Source: an uncultured Clostridia bacterium (lineage in GTDB: Bacteria; Bacillota; Clostridia; TANB77; CAG-508). Taken from it: DNA of 47,906 bases. This document shows, piece after piece, positions 24,301 through 32,348 of the stretch. The position numbers and the translations under genes were made by a program. The stretch spans positions 1 through 47,906 of the forward strand of contig CAKPCG010000011.1 in NCBI GenBank assembly GCA_934141475.1, given 5' to 3'. A model generated the notes under the pieces. It was not told where the DNA came from. It saw only the letters and a list, made by a program, of their open reading frames with translations, and ran no database searches. Every line of letters begins with the position of its first letter. The first letter of the stretch is position 1.

Positions 24301-26307
24301 ATGAAAAAAGATGATAACAACAAAAAGAATAATAATCAAAACATTTTGGTTGGACTTTTAGTATTAATTGCAATAATAAGTATAGTAATTATACTAGTAT
24401 ATAGTTTAACTCAAGATAAAAAAACTGATGATAATATTATTAGTTATACAGATTTAATAAAACAAATATCACAAGGAAATGTAAAAAAAGTAGAGATGAC
24501 AACAGGTTCTACAGCAGCAAAAATAACATTAAATAAAAAAATAGAAGAAAGTGATAATCAAGAAAATAGTCAAAATCAAACTCAAAATAATACAGCTCAA
24601 AGTACTCAAAATCAAAATAACACAGCTCAAAATACAGAAAGCGAAAATCAAAACAATACAGAAGAAAATTCTCAAAACCAAACAAGTGATAGTACAAATA
24701 TTTTAGGATTAATAAAAAAAGATGATGAAGATCCAGAATTAATAAAAAAAGCAATTGTACCAAACACACAAAGTTTTATAGAGTTAATACAAAATAAAGT
24801 TGCAGAAGGAAATGAAATAGAATTAATCCAAAAAAGCCCAAGTTTACTATCTGTAATACCTTCATATATATTTTCATTTCTTCCAACAATAATAATGGTA
24901 GCATTATTTATAATGATATTTAAAATGCAAGGGCTTGGAGATAAAGGAGAAGTTTATAACGAAACTGAAAGAAAAACAAAAGTTAAATTTTCAGATGTAG
25001 CAGGATTAGACGAAGAAAAAGAAGAAATGGTAGAATTAGTTAAATTCTTAAAAGAGCCAAAAAAATTCATAGAAATGGGTGCAAAAATTCCAAAAGGAGT
25101 TTTATTATATGGAAAACCAGGAACAGGAAAAACTTTAATAGCTAAAGCAATTGCAGGAGAAGCGGGAGTTCCATTTATATCTATGAGTGGTTCAGAATTT
25201 ATAGAAATGTTTGCAGGACTTGGAGCTTCAAGAGTAAGAAAACTATTTGATAAAGCGAGAAAACTTGCACCATGTATTGTATTTATTGATGAAATAGATG
25301 CAATAGGTTCAAGAAGAACAAGTTCAAGTGGTGCAGAATCAGAAAACAATCAAACATTAAACCAATTATTAGTAGAAATGGATGGATTTTCTTCAGAAGA
25401 AACAATAATAGTATTAGCTGCAACTAACAGACCAGAAATGTTAGATAAAGCATTATTAAGACCAGGAAGATTTGACAGACAAATAACAATTCCAACACCA
25501 GATAGAAAAGGAAGAGAAGAAATACTAAAAATACACAGTAAAGACAAAAAGTTAGCAGATGATGTATCTTTAGAAAGTATAGCAGAAGACACAGCAGGAT
25601 TTACAGGAGCTGAACTTGCAAATATTTTAAATGAATCAGCAATAATTGCAACAAAAAGAGAAAATGAAAAAATAACAAATGAAGATATAGAAGAGGCTGT
25701 AAAAAAAGTAACAGTAGGATTAGAAAAAAGAGCAAGAGTAATATCAGACAAAGACAAACGTTTAACTGCATACCATGAAGCAGGACATGCAATTGTAAGC
25801 TGGTATTTACCAACACAAAAAAAGGTAAAAGAAATATCAATAATTCCAAGAGGTATGGCAGGTGGCTATACAATGTATAAAACAGATGAAGATAAGTCTT
25901 ATATATCAAAAACAGAAATGGAAGAAAAATTAATTGCATTACTAGGTGGAAGAGCAGCAGAAAAAATAGCATTAGATGATATTTCAACAGGAGCAAGTAA
26001 TGACATAGAAGTTGCAACAGGAATTGCAAAAGACATGATTGTAAAATATGGTATGAATGATCTTATAGGACCAATTTCTTTAAAAAATGAAAATGGAGAA
26101 TATGAGCTAGATATGTTTGGAAAAGAAATGGGAGACAAAATAGGAGTGGAAGTAAAAAAACTAATAGATACAGCTTACAATGATGCTCAAATAATATTAA
26201 AACAACATATGGATAAACTAGACAGTGTTGCAAATGAACTTCTTAAAAACGAAAAAATTAATGAAGAAACATTTAAAAAGTTTTTTAATGAAGATGAAAA
26301 TATATAA
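24301..26307 (+). CDS. ftsH: ATP-dependent zinc metalloprotease FtsH
   Basis: 668 residues. A membrane-anchored AAA+ protease that extracts and degrades damaged membrane proteins and regulatory targets. Two helices (about residues 15-35 and 185-205) flank an extracytoplasmic part with an unusual Gln/Asn/Ser/Thr-rich low-complexity stretch (about 80-140). AAA domain: FSDVAGLDEEKEE, Walker A GKPGTGKT (271), Walker B CIVFIDEIDA (about 327), sensor NRPEMLDKALLRPGRFDR. Protease: HEAGH (about 492) and the third zinc ligand within DDISTGASNDIE. GGAAG before the ATG. In operon after DUF1189; ended by a terminator. Confidence 0.97.
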   Translation: MKKDDNNKKNNNQNILVGLLVLIAIISIVIILVYSLTQDKKTDDNIISYTDLIKQISQGNVKKVEMTTGSTAAKITLNKKIEESDNQENSQNQTQNNTAQSTQNQNNTAQNTESENQNNTEENSQNQTSDSTNILGLIKKDDEDPELIKKAIVPNTQSFIELIQNKVAEGNEIELIQKSPSLLSVIPSYIFSFLPTIIMVALFIMIFKMQGLGDKGEVYNETERKTKVKFSDVAGLDEEKEEMVELVKFLKEPKKFIEMGAKIPKGVLLYGKPGTGKTLIAKAIAGEAGVPFISMSGSEFIEMFAGLGASRVRKLFDKARKLAPCIVFIDEIDAIGSRRTSSSGAESENNQTLNQLLVEMDGFSSEETIIVLAATNRPEMLDKALLRPGRFDRQITIPTPDRKGREEILKIHSKDKKLADDVSLESIAEDTAGFTGAELANILNESAIIATKRENEKITNEDIEEAVKKVTVGLEKRARVISDKDKRLTAYHEAGHAIVSWYLPTQKKVKEISIIPRGMAGGYTMYKTDEDKSYISKTEMEEKLIALLGGRAAEKIALDDISTGASNDIEVATGIAKDMIVKYGMNDLIGPISLKNENGEYELDMFGKEMGDKIGVEVKKLIDTAYNDAQIILKQHMDKLDSVANELLKNEKINEETFKKFFNEDENI

Positions 26308-26314
26308 ATATAAT

Positions 26315-26360
26315 AAAGAAAAAATAGTAATTTTAAGTATTGCTATTTTTTCTTTTTTTT
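26315..26360 (+). terminator. Terminator after ftsH
   Basis: The stem AAAGAAAAAATAGTAAT / ATTGCTATTTTTTCTTT is followed by Ts. Confidence 0.8.
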
Positions 26361-26414
26361 AGTAAAATAAACAAGAAAAATAAATAAGCAAATATTTAGG
26401 AGGCTTAAAAACAA

Positions 26415-26846
26415 ATGAACATATTAATATATTTAATAATAATATTACTATTTTTTGTACTAATATTATGGACATGGAATAGCACAAAAGAATATGAAAA
26501 TATAAGTAAAAGAATAATATATATTTTTGTAGGAATAATAGCTATATTATTTATAACATATATATTTTTTAATATATCAAAAGTAGGAATAACATATCCA
26601 AAGCAAGAAATGGTAAAACAAGTAAGAAAAATAGCTATATTAATATTTACACCAATAAATGGATTTTTAAGTTTACCACATATTGCATTAATAAAAACAA
26701 AAATAGAATCTAAAAGCGAAGAAGAAGAAAAAATAAAAAAAAGAATAATAATATTAGCAATTATATTTATAGTATCAACAATAATAGAAATAAACTATAT
26801 GAAAGGCTTCCAAAATGGTATAATTCAAATGCTAAATAAAAAATAA
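26415..26846 (+). CDS. Hypothetical membrane protein, 143 aa
   Basis: I do not recognise the family. Three hydrophobic helices: NILIYLIIILLFFVLILW, IIYIFVGIIAILFITYIFF and IIILAIIFIVSTII. A basic stretch between helices 2 and 3 contains MVKQVRKIAIL and FSLPH-like residues. AGGAGG lies 11 bases before the ATG. miaA starts 9 bp after its stop, so the two are co-transcribed. Confidence 0.65.
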   Translation: MNILIYLIIILLFFVLILWTWNSTKEYENISKRIIYIFVGIIAILFITYIFFNISKVGITYPKQEMVKQVRKIAILIFTPINGFLSLPHIALIKTKIESKSEEEEKIKKRIIILAIIFIVSTIIEINYMKGFQNGIIQMLNKK

Positions 26847-26855
26847 AGGAGAAAA

Positions 26856-27776
26856 ATGAAACAAAAAGTAATTGTAATAGTAGGGCCTACAGCCTCAGGA
26901 AAAACATCATTATCAATAGAACTTGCAAAAAAAATAAATGGAGAAATAGTATCTTGTGATTCAATGCAAATATATAAAGACATGAATATAGGTTCTGCAA
27001 AACCAACAGTAGAAGAAATGCAAGGAATACCTCATTATGTATTAGATGAAGTTGAACCAACTAAAAGATTTAGTGTTGCAGATTACAAAAAAAGAGCAGA
27101 AGAAGCAATAGAAAAAATATTAGCAAAAAGAAAAACACCAATTGTAGTTGGAGGAACAGGACTATATGCAAATAGTTTAATTTACTCAATAGAATATGAT
27201 GACATAAAATTAGATGAAAAATATAGAAATAATTTAATGGAAATTGCAAATACAGAAGAAGGCTTAAAAAAATTGTATGAGGAAGCAAAAAAAATAGATG
27301 GTAAAGCAATGAAAAAAATAAGCCCCAATGATAAAAAAAGAATTATAAGAATACTAGAAATATATAATGCAACAGGAAAAAATAAAACAGAGCAAGAAAT
27401 AGAATCAAGAAAAAAAGAAGTAAAATATGATTATAAAGTATTTGGAATAAATATGGAAAGAAGTTTACTATATGAAAGAATAAACAAAAGAGTAGATATA
27501 ATGGTAAAGCAAGGCTTAATTGAAGAAGTAAAAAACTTAATAAAAAAATATCCTAAATTTCCAACAGCAATGCAAGCAATTGGATATAAAGAAATAGTAG
27601 AGTACTTAAATAATGAAATTACAAAAGAAGAAGCAATAGAAAAAATAAAGCAAGAAACAAGAAGATATGCTAAAAGACAAATAACATGGTTTAAAAGAAT
27701 CGAAAACCTAATATGGCTAGATGGATTAAATAGCACACAAAATAATATAAATATTATTTTAGAGGTGATGAGTTGA
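26856..27776 (+). CDS. miaA: tRNA dimethylallyltransferase
   Basis: 306 residues. Transfers dimethylallyl to N6 of A37 in tRNAs reading UNN codons. Seen: P-loop GPTASGKT (9-16), SCDSMQIYKDMNIGSAKPT, IPHYVLDEVEP, VVGGTGLYANSLIY, KRIIRILEIY and the C-terminal TRRYAKRQITWFKR. AAAGGAG before the ATG. Its last codons overlap the TTG start of the next gene (atg-agt-tga), so translation is likely coupled. Confidence 0.96.
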   Translation: MKQKVIVIVGPTASGKTSLSIELAKKINGEIVSCDSMQIYKDMNIGSAKPTVEEMQGIPHYVLDEVEPTKRFSVADYKKRAEEAIEKILAKRKTPIVVGGTGLYANSLIYSIEYDDIKLDEKYRNNLMEIANTEEGLKKLYEEAKKIDGKAMKKISPNDKKRIIRILEIYNATGKNKTEQEIESRKKEVKYDYKVFGINMERSLLYERINKRVDIMVKQGLIEEVKNLIKKYPKFPTAMQAIGYKEIVEYLNNEITKEEAIEKIKQETRRYAKRQITWFKRIENLIWLDGLNSTQNNINIILEVMS

Positions 27777-29033
27777 GTAAAATTATAAATTTTGAAGATT
27801 TAAAAGGTAAAAAAATAGAAAAAAAACACATAATATATTTAATATTTATAATAATAATGTTATACATTTTCTATTCTATATATTTACTAGTAAAAACACC
27901 TAATGATACAGTAATTGTAAATAGTGGAGTTTTAACACTTGAAGAATCTGCAACAGGTTATATTATAAGAGAAGAACAAGTTTTAAAAGGAAACAATTAT
28001 AAAAATGGATTAACTCAGGTGGTATCTGAAGGAGAAAGAGCAGCTAAAGGTCAAACTGTATTTAGATATAGTAGTAGTTCAGAAGATGAAATAAAAACAA
28101 AAATAGAAGAAATAAACCAAAAATTACAAGATGCACTTTCAAAACAAGCAAAATTACCAGCAATGCTTCCAAATGATATAAAAAACTTGGAAAAACAAAT
28201 AGATGAAAAAACCAAGAATTTAAGAAACTTAACAGATATACACACAATAGAAGAATATAAAAAAGAAATAGAAGAAATTACAAGCAAAAAAGCAAAAATT
28301 GCAGGTTCACTAAGTCAAAGTGGAGCATATATACAAGAACTAACAAAACAAAAAGAAGACTATGAACAAAAACTAATTTCTGACTCTGAATACATAACTG
28401 CCCCTGTATCTGGTGTTATATCATATAGAGTAGATGGACTAGAAAGTGTACTTTCGGCAAATGATTTTAGCAGTTTAACAGAAGAAAGTTTAGAAAATTT
28501 AGGTCTAAAAACTGGAAAAATAATATCAACATCACAAGAAGAACGGAAAAGTAATAAACAATTTCGACTGTTATTTAGTAGCTATATTAGATAGTGAAGT
28601 TGCAAAAAACAGTGAAGTAGGTAAAAAAGCAACAATAACACTTGCAAGTGGAAACGAAATAGAAGCAGAAATAAAATATGTTTCTAAACAAGATAATGAT
28701 AAAATATTAATTGTGTTTGATTTAAAAACATTAACAGATGAATTAATACAATATAGAAAAATATCATTTAATATAACATGGTGGAGTGTATCTGGACTAA
28801 AAGTTCCAAATTCTACTATTTTAGAAGATGAAAATGGTTTAAAATATGTAATAAGAAGAAAGGCAAATCAAAATCAAAAAGTAACTGTAAAAGTATTAAA
28901 GAAAAACGAAAAATATTCTATAATTAGTACATATAGTGATGAAGAGCTAAAACAACTTGGAATAGACAGCAAAAATTATATAAAAATAACTCAATATGAC
29001 AATATTTTATTATATCCAGAACAGAAAAAATAA
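27773..29033 (+). CDS. HlyD-like periplasmic adaptor-type protein, one +1 frameshift
   Basis: TTG start after GAGGTGATG, overlapping the miaA stop. With one skipped base it is a 419-residue protein: cytoplasmic start, one helix (YLIFIIIMLYIFYSIYLLV), a lipoyl-like first half (GYIIREEQVLKG, VSEGERAAKGQTVFRY), a Lys/Glu coiled coil (about residues 105-200), then ITAPVSGVISYRVDGLES and a beta-barrel region. This is the membrane-fusion (HlyD) layout. Clostridia often carry such a gene just before sepF, with no known role. The zero frame ends after RLLFSSYIR; skipping the C of CGG 28544-28546 gives EEGKVINNFDCYLVAILDSEVAKNSEVGKK and runs to 29033. Length 1261 = 3 x 420 + 1. Confidence 0.8.
28544..28546 (+). 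other. +1 frameshift site (CGG A), HlyD-like gene
   Basis: gaa-CGG-aaa. The +1 reading restores 162 further residues of barrel-type sequence with no other break. Confidence 0.85.
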
Positions 29034-29098
29034 TATTACATAATTATTACATAAGTATTACAATAATATTAAATTAATATTACATTTATTGGAAACTA

Positions 29099-29127
29099 TT
29101 GACTTTTTATTAAAAATGTAAGATACT
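29099..29127 (+). promoter_or_regulatory. Promoter of sepF-divIVA
   Basis: TTGACT and GATACT are separated by 17 bp, about 50 bp before sepF. Confidence 0.55.
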
Positions 29128-29176
29128 AGGTGCATATTGAGTAAGCAAAACTAAAAACATTTTAGGAGGAATAAAA

Positions 29177-29656
29177 ATGTCAAGTGCAATAATGAGCAAA
29201 GTTTGGAATTTATTTGGAATGGATCAGGCCGATGTAGATGACGAAGAAGAAAATGATGATGTATATGACTATGAATATGATGATGAACCAGTAGAAGAGA
29301 AAAAAGGTTTTATGAAAAGAAACAACAGTAAGGTTGTATCTATGCCACAAAACCAATCAATAAGAATGGTGATATCTCAACCAACAAGTTTTGAACAATC
29401 AGAAGAAATTTGTGGATTTTTAAAAGAGAAAAAATCAGTAATAGTAAATTTAGAATATGTAAATAAAGATGTTGCAAGACGTATAGTTGATTTTATAAGT
29501 GGAGGAGTATATGCTTTAGATGCACATATCCAAAAAGTATCTAATTCAATATTTTTAATAGCACCCATTAACTACGAAATAACAAATGAAATGGCAAGAG
29601 AAGAAATAAAAAACAAATTATCAGTTTCTTGGCTAAACAAAAACAACATTAACTAA
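29177..29656 (+). CDS. sepF: Cell division protein SepF
   Basis: 159 residues. Forms rings that anchor FtsZ filaments to the membrane. An N-terminal amphipathic helix (SAIMSKVWNLFGM), an acidic linker (DDEEENDDVYDYEYDDE), then the SepF fold: VISQPTSFEQSEEICGFLKEKKSVIVNLE, DVARRIVDFISGGVYALDAHIQKVSNSIFLIAP. AGGAGG before the ATG. divIVA follows after 18 bp, the standard Firmicutes pairing, although ylmE/ylmG/ylmH are absent. Confidence 0.95.
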   Translation: MSSAIMSKVWNLFGMDQADVDDEEENDDVYDYEYDDEPVEEKKGFMKRNNSKVVSMPQNQSIRMVISQPTSFEQSEEICGFLKEKKSVIVNLEYVNKDVARRIVDFISGGVYALDAHIQKVSNSIFLIAPINYEITNEMAREEIKNKLSVSWLNKNNIN

Positions 29657-29674
29657 AATAAAGGAGGCTAAACT

Positions 29675-30139
29675 ATGCTTACACCACTAGACATCGAAAA
29701 TAAAAAATTTTCAAAACAAATAATGAATGGCTACAATGTAGAAGAAGTAGACGATTTTTTAGATGAAATTGGAGTAGATTATGCAAAAAAACAAAAAGAA
29801 CTTAATGAATCAAATAAAAAAGTAGAAGAGCTAACAGCAAGCTTAGAGCATTATAAAAGTATTGAATCTACACTTCAAAACACATTACTTATGGCCCAAT
29901 CTACAGCAGAAGAAGTAAAAAATATAGCAAAACAAAAAGCAGACCAAATAGTAACAGATGCAAAAGCTACATCACAAAAAGAAGTAGATTTTATACAAAA
30001 TCAAATTTTAATGAAGAAAAAAGAATTAGAAGATGTACAAAAGCAATTTGATATATACAAAGCAAAAATGGAATCACTTTTAATTTCTCAATTAGAATTA
30101 ATAAAAGAAATAAATAAAAAAAATGATGAAACAATCTAA
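29675..30139 (+). CDS. divIVA: Cell division protein DivIVA
   Basis: 154 residues. Curved-membrane binding scaffold at poles and septum. The N-terminal lipid-binding domain has MLTPLDIENKKFSKQIMNGYNVEEVDDFLDEI, followed by two coiled coils (about residues 35-70 and 75-150). AAAGGAGG before the ATG. The C-terminus is compact, without the long extra tail of some homologues. Confidence 0.93.
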   Translation: MLTPLDIENKKFSKQIMNGYNVEEVDDFLDEIGVDYAKKQKELNESNKKVEELTASLEHYKSIESTLQNTLLMAQSTAEEVKNIAKQKADQIVTDAKATSQKEVDFIQNQILMKKKELEDVQKQFDIYKAKMESLLISQLELIKEINKKNDETI

Positions 30140-30165
30140 AATAAATTTAGGTTGTTTTTTATTTT
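30130..30165 (+). terminator. Terminator after divIVA
   Basis: The stem AACAATCTAAA / TTTAGGTTGTTTTTT overlaps the divIVA stop codon. Confidence 0.75.
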
Positions 30166-30195
30166 ATAGAATGTTTTAGTTACACATAAAATTGA

Positions 30196-30224
30196 TTGAC
30201 ATAATATAAAAACGATGATATAAT
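30196..30224 (+). promoter_or_regulatory. Consensus promoter of telA
   Basis: Perfect TTGACA and TATAAT are separated by 17 bp, so strong sigma-A expression is expected. Confidence 0.8.
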
Positions 30225-30272
30225 ATAACAGCAACAAAGCAGTAAAATCATTTATAGAGAGGTAAAGAGAAT

Positions 30273-31478
30273 ATGGAAAAACAGCGGGAAAAAGGGTTAG
30301 AAACAAGCGTAGAAGTTGTAAGAACTGAGGATGTTATTCCTTTAAATGCTGAGAAAGCGTTAAAAAGCTACTCTCCTCAGGAGCAGGCAGAAATTATCAA
30401 ATTGTCGGAAGAAATTGACGTAAGACAGGTTGATAAAATTATGCGCTATGGTTCAAAAGCATTGGTAAATACTTTTGAACAGTGCGGGCAGTTTCTTAAA
30501 GAAGAAAAAGGCTCAAATGCTGACAAAGAAGTAATTAACAGAGTAGTAGAGCTTTCAAAAAAGGCAGCTGAATGCAATGAAGAATTTAACATTGTAATTA
30601 AAGAACCCAATTTTTTGCAAAGATTTATGCAGGGATTTACTTCTGGTGGAAAATCTAAAACAGAAAAAATTCAGGCAACAGCAATTAGCTGTTTCAAGCT
30701 TGTAAGTGAGCTTAGAGAAGCTGGAGAAGAATGGAGCAAAATGCTCGAAACAACAAGTGCCGAAATTGAAAATGCTGGTATGGAAGATGTAGCAAACATC
30801 AATCTCTTGGAAAAATACATTATTGCAGGAGACTTAGCAGCAGAAAGAATTGCAGCCGAATGTGACGAAGCAAAGAAGAAATATGAAGAAACAGGTCTTC
30901 AGAGCCAGGGACAGGAATACAGGAACTTAAAAGACGGAGCAGAAGTTTTTGAAATTACAATGACAAATCTCGGAAAATCCAGGGTTATGTACAAAGTAAG
31001 CATCGGCGAACTCATGCTTATAAGAAAAGCAAACCGTGATGTTAGGATTTCTATTGAAACTAAAATTAGAAATTCTCTTGCACTGTTAAGCCAGCAGCTC
31101 CGAAACGCAGTTTTAAATGCGAGAACAGATGAAGTGTCAAGAGGACAGAAGGCATTAACTAAGTTGAATGACGAAGTAATAAAAGATGTCGCAAGATCTG
31201 TAGGCCTTACTGTTCAAGAAGCCGAAAAACTCTTGTATACCAGTTTTTACAATACTTCGGCAGCAAAAGAAGCTGTAGAAACGGTGCTGAAAACCTGCAC
31301 AGAAGTCCAGAAAATTGCAACAGATGCACTTCCTAAGATGAAAGTAGATGTAGAAAGCTTAAATGATCTTATTAAGGAATTAGAGCCGACTGTTGTAAAT
31401 TTTAGTAATCAGGTACCTGTAAATGATGAAACACCTACTTCAAATGGAGCAGGTACAGGATCAGAACTTAAGTTCTGA
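30273..31478 (+). CDS. TelA-family toxic anion/tellurite resistance protein
   Basis: 401 residues of the TelA/KlaA family (PF05816): long helical bundle, FLQRFMQGFTSGGKSKTEKIQ, INLLEKYIIAGDLAAERI, RVMYKVSIGELMLIRKANRDV and ISIETKIRNSLALLSQQLRNAVLNART. Family members accompany Ter proteins in tellurite, phage and stress resistance; the biochemical role is not established. Codon use differs from neighbours (CAG, CTC, GCG and one in-frame CGG as Arg), so it was probably acquired. Own consensus promoter and its own terminator; first gene of the Ter-type island. Confidence 0.9.
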   Translation: MEKQREKGLETSVEVVRTEDVIPLNAEKALKSYSPQEQAEIIKLSEEIDVRQVDKIMRYGSKALVNTFEQCGQFLKEEKGSNADKEVINRVVELSKKAAECNEEFNIVIKEPNFLQRFMQGFTSGGKSKTEKIQATAISCFKLVSELREAGEEWSKMLETTSAEIENAGMEDVANINLLEKYIIAGDLAAERIAAECDEAKKKYEETGLQSQGQEYRNLKDGAEVFEITMTNLGKSRVMYKVSIGELMLIRKANRDVRISIETKIRNSLALLSQQLRNAVLNARTDEVSRGQKALTKLNDEVIKDVARSVGLTVQEAEKLLYTSFYNTSAAKEAVETVLKTCTEVQKIATDALPKMKVDVESLNDLIKELEPTVVNFSNQVPVNDETPTSNGAGTGSELKF

Positions 31479-31480
31479 TC
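31459..31480. repeat. 22-bp perfect palindrome over the telA stop codon
   Basis: GATCAGAACTT followed directly by its own reverse complement, including the TGA stop. It stands just before a second hairpin that acts as terminator. Confidence 0.85.
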
Positions 31481-31488
31481 TAAAAAGC

Positions 31489-31522
31489 AACCAACCAAGT
31501 TCTAACTTGGTTGGTTGTTTTT
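31489..31522 (+). terminator. Terminator after telA
   Basis: The 13-bp perfect stem AACCAACCAAGTT / AACTTGGTTGGTT is followed by a T-run. Confidence 0.9.
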
Positions 31523-31552
31523 GGTAAAATAACACAAAAATACAAGATATTC

Positions 31553-31581
31553 TTGAAATTTACATAAAAATATGATATTAT
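31553..31581 (+). promoter_or_regulatory. Promoter of PP2C-TerY-kinase operon
   Basis: TTGAAA and TATTAT are separated by 17 bp. Confidence 0.6.
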
Positions 31582-31623
31582 GTATACGCACTTGTAAAAT
31601 TACAAAAAGCAGGAGGAAATGTT

Positions 31624-32328
31624 ATGATTATAACAAAACAAGGTTTTGGCCATTTTGAAGATGGTAAAAACAATCAGGACTTAGGATTTGAAAGTGTGTC
31701 TCGGGCAATATTCATTTTAGATGGATGCAGTGGCGCAGAATATCCTGAAGTCGGAACAAGATTATTTGCACAGATTTTTAAAAGAAAGGAGGACTGGGAT
31801 AACGCTAACAAATTTGAAGAAAACGTCAAAGAAACATTTAATGACATTATAGCAATGGCGGAAAAAGTTTTTACTGATGATGAATCAATGGACAATTTTA
31901 TCTTCCAAAATCTTACATTTACAATAATTGCTTGTTTTAAAACAGATGACGAGTATATTGTGAAAATTTTTGGAGATGGATTTGTTGTAACCGAAAACAA
32001 ATATGGTTTAATAAGCTATATAAGATTTTTTTATGGAGATTGCCCACCTTATTATGCTAAAAAATTCTTAAGAAAGGCAGATCCAGAACTTCCGATAAAT
32101 GAATTTGTAACACTTAAATTTAGCAGGAAGGTTTTTCCTAAAATTGCAATTGCAACAGATGGAATTGCACCTTTTGCAAAAGGTTTAATTCAGAACAAAG
32201 ATGAGGCTATAATTAATTGCATGTCTGTAAGTATAAACAGTGCAATTAGCAGACACAAACTTGATGATGATGTAACAATTGCAATTTTTGATGATATACC
32301 ACCTGAAACTGAAAAAAGTGCAAAATAA
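31624..32328 (+). CDS. PP2C-like Ser/Thr phosphatase
   Basis: 234 residues with the order of PP2C metal-site motifs: GKNNQD (about 14-19), FILDGCSG (30-37), IFGDGF (116-121), AIATDGIAPF (175-184) and DDDVTIAIF near the end. It probably removes phosphates placed by the kinase encoded 4 kb downstream in the same operon. AGGAGG before the ATG. One CGG codon is read as Arg (tct-CGG-gca). First gene of a five-gene operon. PP2C, TerY-type vWA protein and kinase together are a known Ter-associated phospho-signalling set. Confidence 0.82.
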   Translation: MIITKQGFGHFEDGKNNQDLGFESVSRAIFILDGCSGAEYPEVGTRLFAQIFKRKEDWDNANKFEENVKETFNDIIAMAEKVFTDDESMDNFIFQNLTFTIIACFKTDDEYIVKIFGDGFVVTENKYGLISYIRFFYGDCPPYYAKKFLRKADPELPINEFVTLKFSRKVFPKIAIATDGIAPFAKGLIQNKDEAIINCMSVSINSAISRHKLDDDVTIAIFDDIPPETEKSAK

Positions 32329-32348
32329 GAAATGGAGAGGAAGTAAAA

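Noticed and set aside
3011..28546. Reassignment of CGG to another amino acid
   Set aside because: At the five sites reading CGG as any amino acid leaves the protein out of frame, so a sense reassignment cannot explain them; only skipping a base or four-base decoding does.
3011..28546. Treating the five breaks as ordinary pseudogene mutations
   Set aside because: All have the same inserted base, codon phase and following glycine codon, the rest of each gene is intact, and recO and alr are housekeeping genes. Assembly error remains possible and is stated as such.
28713..29033. Separate gene from 28713
   Set aside because: No ribosome site, and the frame is continuous with the upstream gene after the CGG skip.
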